A stretch of 8,718 bases of DNA from the NCBI GenBank assembly GCA_032128395.1, contig JAQBGV010000078.1, forward strand, positions 1 to 8,718. The letters run 5' to 3'. Origin of the DNA: JAQBGV01 sp032128395. Its GTDB lineage: Bacteria; Planctomycetota; UBA8108; UBA1146. The translations under genes were made by a program, and so were the position numbers. The stretch's first letter is position 1. Each line of letters starts with the position of its first letter. Shown one piece after another: positions 1 through 5,253 of the stretch. Below the pieces are notes generated by a model. It was not told the DNA's origin. It did not search any database and saw only the letters and a program-made list of their open reading frames with translations.

Positions 1-89
1 GTGGGCACTGCTAACCTTTCCTGAAAATCGCTCACCGATTGGCGAAGCTCAGCAACTTCGCGCCGGAGATCTCGAATTTCCTCATCCAT
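1..89 (-). CDS. N-terminus of a coiled-coil protein, cut by the window edge
   Basis: The minus strand reads an open frame from ATG at 89-87 to the window edge, giving 29 residues that begin MDEEIRDLRREVAELR. The hydrophobic residues I5, L8, V12, L15, V19, F22 and L26 fall at alternating 3 and 4 spacing, a perfect a/d heptad pattern. The other positions are almost all charged or polar, so this is a coiled coil. There is no signal peptide. No clear Shine-Dalgarno sequence precedes the ATG, and the frame stays open upstream without another ATG close by, so the start is provisional. The gene is divergent from bshA. The family cannot be named because the body lies outside the window. The heptad pattern is seen directly; that this is a real gene is inferred. 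Confidence 0.5.
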   Translation of the reverse strand, partial: MDEEIRDLRREVAELRQSVSDFQERLAVP

Positions 90-125
90 CGCGGCCGGTT
101 TTTGGCTAATTTCTCGCTGATTTGA

Positions 126-140
126 ACTCGCCTCGCGAGT
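126..140. promoter_or_regulatory. Operator-like dyad between divergent genes
   Basis: ACTCGC, three bases, then GCGAGT form a perfect 6-base inverted repeat in the 154-base gap between the coiled-coil gene and bshA. A second, imperfect dyad lies at 169-186 (TGAACCG, ATT, CGGTTTCA, with one extra T). Both could be repressor sites or small hairpins. I could not find a convincing -35/-10 pair for either gene, so the promoters are not placed. Confidence 0.25.
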
Positions 141-226
141 ACGGCATGCGTGCGGGGGTTTCCCTCGGTGAACCGATTCGGTTTCAGGATCCACCGGCGG
201 TTGCGGACCCCGTCTCTTGGATCGTC

Positions 227-235
227 GGAGAGGGG
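227..235 (+). promoter_or_regulatory. Ribosome binding site that fixes the bshA start
   Basis: GGAGAGGGG ends 8 bases before GTG at 244. This supports that GTG over the in-frame TTG at 217, which lies upstream of the site. Family alignment agrees, because BshA proteins begin with a short K-I-x-I strand as the GTG start does here. Confidence 0.7.
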
Positions 236-243
236 CTCAGTTC

Positions 244-1365
244 GTGAAGATCGCGATCGCCGGACACCCGACCTACGGTGGGAGCGGAGTCGTCGCCGCG
301 GAACTCGGCATGGCGCTCGCCGACCGAGGGCACGAGGTCCACTTCGTCTCGTACCAGGCCCCCTTCCGCATCGACCCCCTCCACCCGCGGGTGACTTTCC
401 ACGAGGTCGAGGTGACGAGCTACCCGCTCTTCCGGTACCCGCCGTACGCGCTCGCACTCTCTACGAAGCTGCTCGGTGTCGTACGCGAGCACGGGGTCAA
501 TCGAATTCACGCCCACTACGCGATCCCACACTCGATCGCTGCAGTCCTCGCGCAACAGATGTGTCGAGACTGTGGGGCGAAGGTCGTGACGACCCTGCAT
601 GGAACCGACATCACGCTGGTCGGGAGTGACCCGAGCTTCTACGAGATCACCAAGTTCGCGATCGAGCAGAGCGATGCGGTCACTGCGGTCAGCGCGTATC
701 TCGCCGAGGCGAGCCGGGAGCTGTTCCGTCTGGTACGGCCGGTCCAGGTGATCCCAAATTTCATCGACCCGGTCGAGTACTCGCCGGATCGCCGACGGAC
801 CGACCTTCGTCGACGCTTCGCAAGGGACGACGAGGTTCTCCTCTGCCACATCTCGAACTTCCGGCCGGTGAAGAGAATCCCCGACGTGATCGATGTCTTC
901 TCCAGGGTGGCGCGGACCCGCCCCGCTCGGCTGCTGATGATCGGGAGCGGCCCCGAGGCGACCTCTGCCCACGCCCAGGCCGCTGCGCTCGAAGTCGCAG
1001 ACCGCATCACCTGGCTCGGTGCGATCGATGCCGTTGCAGAACCTCTCGCCTGCGCCGATCTATTCTTGCTACCGAGCGACGGCGAGTCGTTCGGGCTCGC
1101 CGTTCTCGAGGCGATGGCGTGCGGGGTCCCGGGGATCTCGACCCGGGCGGGGGGAGTTCCCGAGGTGATCGACGATGGGAGCACGGGGATCTTGCGCGAC
1201 GTCGGAGACACGGAGGGGATGGCTCTCGCGGCGCTCGATCTCCTCGGGGATTCGGACCGACGGCGGAAGATGGCTGCCGCGGCGCGTGCTGCTGCCGTCG
1301 AGCGGTTCTCCCTCGACGCGATCGTCGAACAGTACGAATCGCTGTACGAGAGCTTAGGAGGTTAG
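244..1365 (+). CDS. bshA: N-acetyl-alpha-D-glucosaminyl L-malate synthase BshA (GT4 glycosyltransferase)
   Basis: This is the first enzyme of bacillithiol synthesis. It transfers GlcNAc from UDP-GlcNAc to L-malate in the cytoplasm. The 373-residue product matches the usual BshA length of about 375. The N-terminal Rossmann half opens with VKIAIAGHPTYGGSGVVA, whose GGSG loop (about 12-15) is typical of the family. It continues with HAHYAIPHSIAA and TTLHGTDITLVG, both characteristic of BshA rather than of general GT4 enzymes. The C-terminal half has the nucleotide-sugar E-x7-E motif, ESFGLAVLE, at E281 and E289, followed by ACGVPGISTRAGGVPEVI. The start is GTG with a good ribosome binding site. 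bshB and bshC are not in the window, so the pathway's completion must be encoded elsewhere. A generic GT4 enzyme is the alternative, but the N-terminal signature makes it unlikely. Confidence 0.88.
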   Translation: MKIAIAGHPTYGGSGVVAAELGMALADRGHEVHFVSYQAPFRIDPLHPRVTFHEVEVTSYPLFRYPPYALALSTKLLGVVREHGVNRIHAHYAIPHSIAAVLAQQMCRDCGAKVVTTLHGTDITLVGSDPSFYEITKFAIEQSDAVTAVSAYLAEASRELFRLVRPVQVIPNFIDPVEYSPDRRRTDLRRRFARDDEVLLCHISNFRPVKRIPDVIDVFSRVARTRPARLLMIGSGPEATSAHAQAAALEVADRITWLGAIDAVAEPLACADLFLLPSDGESFGLAVLEAMACGVPGISTRAGGVPEVIDDGSTGILRDVGDTEGMALAALDLLGDSDRRRKMAAAARAAAVERFSLDAIVEQYESLYESLGG

Positions 1366-1379
1366 GTGGCCGTGCAGAA

Positions 1380-1416
1380 GGTCACTCCGGCCAGGAGCGC
1401 GAGTGCGCTGGTGACC
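1380..1416. terminator. Nested hairpin between convergent bshA and mogA
   Basis: GGTCAC (1380-1385) pairs with GTGACC (1411-1416), and inside it AGCGC (1396-1400) pairs with GCGCT (1405-1409) around a GAGT tetraloop. The element lies in the 64-base gap between two convergent stop codons, where a shared terminator would be expected. There is no T-tract on either side, so factor-independent termination is uncertain. Confidence 0.3.
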
Positions 1417-1429
1417 GAGACCCGAGCGC

Positions 1430-1960
1430 TCAGGGGTGCGGTGACTCTCCACTCCCATCAGCAAGGGTGATCGGCTCCGCTCCGATCAACTCCAGGCAGT
1501 GGGGGATCGCCAGGAGCACGGACTCGAGGCAGTCGCGGATCGCTTTCGGGCTTCCCGGGAGATTCACGACGAGAGTTCGGCCGCGGACCCCCGCTTCCGA
1601 TCGTGAGAGGATCGCCGTCGGGACCCGATCGACCGAGACTGCGCGCATCCGCTCTCCGAATCCCGGGAGACGACGCTCGAGGATCGCCCGGGTCGCTTCC
1701 GGAGTGATGTCTCGTGCCGCCGGTCCGGTCCCGCCCGTGGTGATCACCAGCGAGCAGCACTCTTCATCGGACAACTCGGTGAGGACCCGCTCGATCGCCA
1801 CGGACTCATCGGGGACGGTCCGCACCAGTGCTCTCCAGCCGGGCGAGAGGTGATCTTCGAGCACCTCTCGGACCGCGGGGCCGCCGAGATCCTCGTATTC
1901 TCCCCGGAACGCACGGTCGGAGACGGTCACGATCCCGATCTTGGCGCCGCCAGATCCCAT
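1430..1960 (-). CDS. mogA: Molybdopterin adenylyltransferase MogA
   Basis: This cytoplasmic enzyme adenylates molybdopterin with ATP, giving the adenylylated intermediate into which molybdate is inserted during molybdenum cofactor synthesis. The 176-residue product has the full MoCF-biosynthesis fold signature: strand KIGIVTVSDRAFRGEYED near the N-terminus, TTGGTG at 74-79, RDITPEA at 83-89, and NLPGSPKAI at 133-141. The middle segment LPGFGERMR...VPTAILSR resembles E. coli MogA more than MoaB or the MoeA/CinA relatives. I chose ATG at 1960 because it sits just before the conserved first strand and follows a G-rich GGAAGGGGGTGGAAG stretch; the frame is open further upstream to 2011. It converges on bshA and is divergent from the first VWA gene. 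No other molybdenum cofactor gene is nearby, so it stands alone here. Confidence 0.87.
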   Translation of the reverse strand: MGSGGAKIGIVTVSDRAFRGEYEDLGGPAVREVLEDHLSPGWRALVRTVPDESVAIERVLTELSDEECCSLVITTGGTGPAARDITPEATRAILERRLPGFGERMRAVSVDRVPTAILSRSEAGVRGRTLVVNLPGSPKAIRDCLESVLLAIPHCLELIGAEPITLADGSGESPHP

Positions 1961-2125
1961 CTTCCACCCCCTTCCCTGAAGCGATCGTACCCCGAAGTCT
2001 CGAAGGGGCAAATCGTTGGGGAGCGGCGAGGGGAGCAGACGGGGGAGGAGTACGTGGAGCGAAGGATCAGCGACGCGTTCCCGTCATCTCCTCGGTCGCG
2101 TCGTCCAAGCGGGAGGGAGAAGACG
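1961..2125. promoter_or_regulatory. Divergent intergenic region between mogA and the first VWA gene
   Basis: These 165 bases must hold the promoters for both flanking genes because they diverge. I see no clear -35/-10 pair. The plus-strand ribosome binding site CGGGAGG lies at 2110-2116, 9 bases before the ATG of the VWA gene, inside a purine-rich GGGAGGGAGAAGA stretch. The same CGGGAGG heptamer precedes all three VWA genes. Confidence 0.4.
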
Positions 2126-2812
2126 ATGCTCAAGTTCATCGCACTCATCGCGGTTCTCGGGCTCTCACTCGGATCGATGGGGGTCGCTCTTTCTCAGCCG
2201 GCTGGGAGTGGACTGATGCGTCCACTCGACTTGCCCTCGGGCGGCCGGGGAGACGACGCGGACGAAGTGGATGTCCCCGAGACGATCAACTTCTACGGAG
2301 GCGAGTACGAGGGGGACGGGTTTTTCTGGTGCCTCGACAAGTCGGGCAGCATGGCGTGGGGTGACCAGATCGGACAGCTGAAGGCTGAGACGACGGAGGC
2401 TCTCCAGTCCTTGAGCAGTGAGTCCGAATTCAGTCTGGTCGCGTTCTCGACCGGCCACATCACGTTCAGCATGTTCCCCCGCGCCGCGAATGCCGCGGCC
2501 AAGGCGGAGGCGACTGCTTGGGTCACCTCTCTCGAAGCGGAAGGTTGGACTTGTCTCGGACCGGCGGGGGTCGAGATCGTCAACATCTCCAACCTGAGCG
2601 ACAAGGCCAACAAGCAAGTCTTGGTACTCTCTGACGGTGAGCCGTACTGCGACGGAGTCGACACTTCCGCCGAGTGTCTCACCAACATCAGGGCCGCGAA
2701 TTGGCAAAACACTCCGGTGAACACGATCTACATCTCGTCGGACGCGGCCGGCATCACGTTCATGCAACAGCTCGCCGCACTGAACAACGGCACGTTCTAT
2801 CAGCCGCAGTGA
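2126..2812 (+). CDS. Exported VWA-domain protein, copy 1 of 3
   Basis: The 228-residue product has a signal peptide (MLKFIALIAVLGLSLGSMGVALS, cleavage probably near residue 23) with no lipobox cysteine, so it should be soluble outside the inner membrane. Next come RPLDLPSGG and an acidic linker (about 37-47), then a VWA domain that runs to the C-terminus. The domain has the classic MIDAS metal site: D71-K-S-G-S75, T142 and D170 in LSDGEP. The domain ends with GTFYQPQ and has no transmembrane anchor or second domain. Cysteines are C69, C143, C175 and C184. It is about 60-65% identical to copy 2 by hand count and has a 3-residue insertion after the SDGEP loop. ATG at 2126 is fixed by the ribosome binding site and the signal peptide; the upstream open frame overlaps mogA antisense. 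VWA domains usually bind proteins through a divalent metal; the partner here is unknown. Confidence 0.82.
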   Translation: MLKFIALIAVLGLSLGSMGVALSQPAGSGLMRPLDLPSGGRGDDADEVDVPETINFYGGEYEGDGFFWCLDKSGSMAWGDQIGQLKAETTEALQSLSSESEFSLVAFSTGHITFSMFPRAANAAAKAEATAWVTSLEAEGWTCLGPAGVEIVNISNLSDKANKQVLVLSDGEPYCDGVDTSAECLTNIRAANWQNTPVNTIYISSDAAGITFMQQLAALNNGTFYQPQ

Positions 2813-3391
2813 TCATCAGCCCAGTGGAGTGTCCGATCGGGGGATCCTTGTGCCTTAGGGGGATCATCGAGCAGGCGAATCGTTCGGTCGCCCTGCCGGG
2901 GTCGGTGGACCGTCCTCGGACGGCCAACTGCGGAGTCCGTTTCTTGCCTCAGAACGCTTAAGTTATGTTCTCGTAGCTACTTAGGAACAGTCTTCATCAG
3001 GCCCCATAGATCGGGGATACTGTGCGGTGCGTGGGGAATCCCTCATCGGACCGCGAAGACGTTGGATTCTTGGTAGATCCCCTCTGCGCTTCGCGCACAG
3101 ATCGATCGGACTCTTCAAAGCGCCGGACCCCCGCCGGTCGATATCTCAGGTACGGTGCACCCCGGGCGATGGGGTGGGGATCCGAGGGGTGAGGATCCGA
3201 GAGCTTCTGAAAAAAACGTCGAGGGGTCCGAGAACGGACTGCGTCTAGTTCCCTATGGCGGCATGCGGAGTAGTGCAGTGCATGCGCGAACTGCCCTTTC
3301 GGCTCGGTGCGATTCCAGTGGGATGGGATCGACGCGCTCAGGATCGGAATTGCGGGGACGCCCCGACGGGGCGCCGACCCTCGGCGACTTC
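2813..3391. other. Long non-coding spacer after VWA copy 1
   Basis: I find no convincing gene on either strand: the short open frames are arginine- and glycine-rich and have no family-like features. Two hairpins follow the VWA stop. The first is GCAGGCGA (2871-2878) with TCGCCCTGC (2888-2896), having one bulged C. The second is CCGTC, loop CTCG, GACGG at 2910-2923. They could end the VWA transcript, but no T-tract follows directly. A small hairpin, TGCGC-TTC-GCGCA, lies at 3085-3097. A locally AT-rich patch around 2955-2990 stands out from the GC-rich surroundings and could hold a promoter for copy 2, but no clean consensus is seen. No decayed VWA copy was recognised. Confidence 0.4.
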
Positions 3392-3445
3392 CGCTAGAGG
3401 GACGGGTTTCGCTAGAGGGACAGGTTTCGTTAGAGGGACAGGGAG
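3392..3445 (+). repeat. Three tandem 18-base repeats upstream of VWA copy 2
   Basis: Three adjacent units occupy 3392-3409, 3410-3427 and 3428-3445. The consensus is CGCTAGAGGGACAGGTTT. Unit 2 differs from unit 1 by one base. Unit 3 differs near its start (CGTTAG) and in its last bases (GGGAG). The array ends 26 bases before the ribosome binding site of copy 2. The units are a multiple of three, but no credible coding frame uses them. Confidence 0.85.
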
Positions 3446-3468
3446 GTGGCCGGGGTTCACTCGGCCAC
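3446..3468 (+). promoter_or_regulatory. Hairpin in the leader of VWA copy 2
   Basis: GTGGCCG (3446-3452) and CGGCCAC (3462-3468) form a perfect 7-base stem with a 9-base loop. It abuts the last 18-base repeat and ends 3 bases before the CGGGAGG ribosome binding site at 3472-3478. A stem this close to the site could affect translation, but this is inference. Confidence 0.45.
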
Positions 3469-3484
3469 GAACGGGAGGAAAATG

Positions 3485-4165
3485 ATGCTCAAGTGTTTCT
3501 CGCTCCTGCTCGTGATGGTTCTCGCGCTGGGGACGACCGGTTGGATTGTCGCCCAGTCGGACGGAACCGGCGTCAAGCGTCCGCTCGACCTCCCATCGGG
3601 GGGCAAAGGGGACGACGAGGATGAAGAGGATGCGCCCGAATCGATCTCCTTCTACGGCGGAGAATACGAGGGCGACGGCTTCTTCTGGTGCCTCGACAAG
3701 TCCTGCAGCATGGCATGGGGAGACCAGATCGGGCAGTTGAAGTCCGAGATGAGTACCTCGATCGCCTCTCTGAGTGAGAACGCCGAATTCAGCATGGTCG
3801 CCTTCTCCAACGGTTACATCGTGTGGAGCCCGTTCCCCAAGACGGCGAATCCGTCCAACCGCGCCGCCGGCACCGCCTGGGTCATGACCCTCCAGGCCAA
3901 TGGAGGCACCGAACTCGCCGCGGCAGGAGTGGAGACGATCGGGATCTGTAACCTCTGCCAGAAGGAGAGCAAGCAGATCCTCGTTCTGTCGGACGGTGAG
4001 CCGAACGGCCCTGGCCCCACCGAGACCCTCGCCGCAATCACCGGCGCGAACTGGCAGCACACCCCGATCAACACGGTCTACATCTCCGCCGATTCGGGCG
4101 GGATCACGTTCATGCAGCAACTTGCAGCCGCCAACGGGGGCACCTTCTACCAGCCGCCCGGATAG
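3485..4165 (+). CDS. Exported VWA-domain protein, copy 2 of 3
   Basis: The 226-residue product has a signal peptide (MLKCFSLLLVMVLALGTTGWIVA, cleavage near 23), then RPLDLPSGGKGDDEDEEDAPE, a strongly acidic linker, and a minimal VWA domain ending GTFYQPPG. The MIDAS residues are D71-K-S-C-S75, T142 (in the canonical GGTEL) and D170 in LSDGEP. All metal ligands are present, but a cysteine replaces the usual glycine at 74. Other mature cysteines are C69, C155 and C158, the last two as a CNLC (CxxC) motif. C143 and C175 of copy 1 are both absent (E143, G175). It is about 80% identical to copy 3 by hand count. Tandem ATGs lie at 3482 and 3485. I chose 3485, 6 bases after CGGGAGG, because 3482 is only 3 bases away and 3485 matches the MLK start of copy 1. 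Its function is unknown; metal-dependent protein binding is the family expectation. Confidence 0.82.
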   Translation: MLKCFSLLLVMVLALGTTGWIVAQSDGTGVKRPLDLPSGGKGDDEDEEDAPESISFYGGEYEGDGFFWCLDKSCSMAWGDQIGQLKSEMSTSIASLSENAEFSMVAFSNGYIVWSPFPKTANPSNRAAGTAWVMTLQANGGTELAAAGVETIGICNLCQKESKQILVLSDGEPNGPGPTETLAAITGANWQHTPINTVYISADSGGITFMQQLAAANGGTFYQPPG

Positions 4166-4190
4166 GTCGCAGATCGCCATCTTGACGGCC

Positions 4191-4224
4191 GCGGGCCGGG
4201 CCTCTTCGGAGAGGTCCGGCCCGC
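4191..4224 (+). terminator. Strong hairpin after VWA copy 2
   Basis: GCGGGCCGGGCCTCT (4191-4205) pairs over 15 positions, with a single G-U wobble, with 4210-4224 around a TCGG tetraloop. It begins 26 bases after the stop codon of copy 2, the right place for a terminator. The sequence after it (CGTTCATCC) has only a weak T content, so termination may need a factor, or the stem may serve to stabilise the 3' end. Copies 1 and 3 have no stem of this strength. Confidence 0.65.
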
Positions 4225-4231
4225 CGTTCAT

Positions 4232-4264
4232 CCATCGGTATTCGCTGCCCATCGGTCTCGCTGC
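4232..4264 (+). repeat. Imperfect tandem duplication of 17 bases
   Basis: CCATCGGTATTCGCTGC (4232-4248) is followed directly by CCATCGGTCTCGCTGC (4249-4264), which has a one-base deletion and one substitution. It lies just after the terminator-like hairpin in the spacer between VWA copies 2 and 3. No function is evident. Confidence 0.7.
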
Positions 4265-4526
4265 AGATCCAGATCGTGGAGGGGTCACAGCGCTCCGGGC
4301 TCTCGCGGTGGTACTGGATTCGGGACCCAGCGCCACCAACTCCTCACGGCAACTTCCTATCATCCCCGGGTTTGACCTGGTTCCCGGCAAATCCGGATCG
4401 ATGCGAGGGATCTCCACTCGGGCGGGCGTCATCATCGCGGAACCCGCATTTCTCGAGTACCGGTCTCAGCTCGTGTGCCCGCCGGATTCGGGAGCAGAGG
4501 GATCAGTCCCGTTCGGGAGGTTTCCA
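4265..4526. other. Rest of the spacer before VWA copy 3
   Basis: No gene is supported here, although the frame of copy 3 happens to stay open through the whole spacer. A short TTCGGGAG is repeated at about 4487-4494 and 4513-4520, the second copy forming the CGGGAGG ribosome binding site. GGGATCAGTCCC just before it is a weak 4-base stem. No promoter with both consensus boxes was found, although TTGACC at 4371 resembles a -35 box. Confidence 0.35.
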
Positions 4527-5225
4527 GTGTCCATGACCAGATCTGATTCACTCTTCATCGTGCTGGTGATCGTGCTGGGGCTCGCGCTCAGCGGGTCCGG
4601 ATGGATCGTCGCCCAATCCGATGGGAACGGGGTGAAGAAGCCCCTCGACCTTCCCTCGGGGGGGAAGGGCGACGACGAGGATGAGGAAGACGCGCCCGAA
4701 TCGATCTCGTTCTACGGTGGCGAGTATGAGGGCGACGGATTCTTCTGGTGTCTCGACAAGTCCTGCAGCATGGGTTGGGCGGATGACATCGGTCACCTCA
4801 AGACCGAGATGAGCGCCGCGATCAACTCGCTGAGTGAGAACGCCGAATTCAGCATCGTGGCATTCTCGAGCGGCTACATCATCTTCAGCCCGTTCCCGAA
4901 AACAGCCAACGCGGCCAACCGCGCGCTGGGCACCGCCTGGGTGATGGCGCTGACCACCGACGGGAACACCTGCCTCGCCCCCGCAGGGGTGGAAACGGTC
5001 GGAATCTCGAATCTCTGCCAGAAGGAGAGCAAGCAGATCATCGTGCTTTCCGATGGGCTGCCCAACTGCCCGGGCCCGGCCGAGACCACCGCAGCGATCA
5101 CCGGAGCGAACTGGCAACACACCCCGGTCAACACGATCTACATCGCCTCCGATTCCGACGGGATCACGTTCATGCAATCACTAGCGGCTGCAAACAATGG
5201 GACGTTCTACCAGCCTCCTGGATAA
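4527..5225 (+). CDS. Exported VWA-domain protein, copy 3 of 3
   Basis: The 232-residue product has a signal peptide with a polar start (MSMTRSDS), a hydrophobic core and cleavage near GWIVA, then the same acidic linker as copy 2 and one VWA domain ending GTFYQPPG. The MIDAS residues are D77-K-S-C-S81, T148 and D176 in LSDGLP. Cysteines are C75, C80, C149, C164 and C181. C149 and C181 match C143 and C175 of copy 1, while C80 and C164 match C74 and C158 of copy 2. I chose GTG at 4527 because CGGGAGG at 4514-4520 ends 6 bases before it, the same spacing as in copy 2. ATG at 4533 (12 bases away) is the alternative and would remove only two residues. The gene converges on the M48 gene with 28 bases between the stops and no hairpin. 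Its function is unknown. Confidence 0.8.
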   Translation: MSMTRSDSLFIVLVIVLGLALSGSGWIVAQSDGNGVKKPLDLPSGGKGDDEDEEDAPESISFYGGEYEGDGFFWCLDKSCSMGWADDIGHLKTEMSAAINSLSENAEFSIVAFSSGYIIFSPFPKTANAANRALGTAWVMALTTDGNTCLAPAGVETVGISNLCQKESKQIIVLSDGLPNCPGPAETTAAITGANWQHTPVNTIYIASDSDGITFMQSLAAANNGTFYQPPG

Positions 5226-5253
5226 CCGAACCCCGACGCTTCTTCATCGGTGA

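Noticed and set aside
1363..1457. Minus-strand hydrophobic stretch (LALLAGVTF) after mogA that looks like a membrane segment
   Set aside because: It has no usable start codon between the upstream stop and the hydrophobic part, and it is only about 30 codons long.
1366..1470. Short plus-strand frame of 34 residues starting GTG just after bshA with GGAGG upstream
   Set aside because: The GGAGG is made by the last bshA codons, the frame runs into the mogA 3' end antisense, and the product has no recognisable features.
1850..2125. N-terminal extension of VWA copy 1
   Set aside because: It would overlap mogA antisense, and the signal peptide with its ribosome binding site begins at 2126.
3392..3445. 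CRISPR array
   Set aside because: The 18-base units are directly adjacent with no spacers, number only three, and have no cas genes nearby.
4371..4400. Sigma-70 promoter starting at TTGACC upstream of VWA copy 3
   Set aside because: No -10 box resembling TATAAT lies at 16-18 bases spacing.
3338..4435. Minus-strand open frame of 365 codons opposite VWA copy 2
   Set aside because: It is antisense to a clear gene, with similar Arg/Asp/Gly-rich frames opposite copies 1 and 3. This is expected from GC-rich codon use.
3900..4526. N-terminal extension of VWA copy 3 to 441 residues
   Set aside because: The frame is open by chance through the spacer and overlaps copy 2 in another frame. The signal peptide and ribosome binding site place the start at 4527 or 4533.
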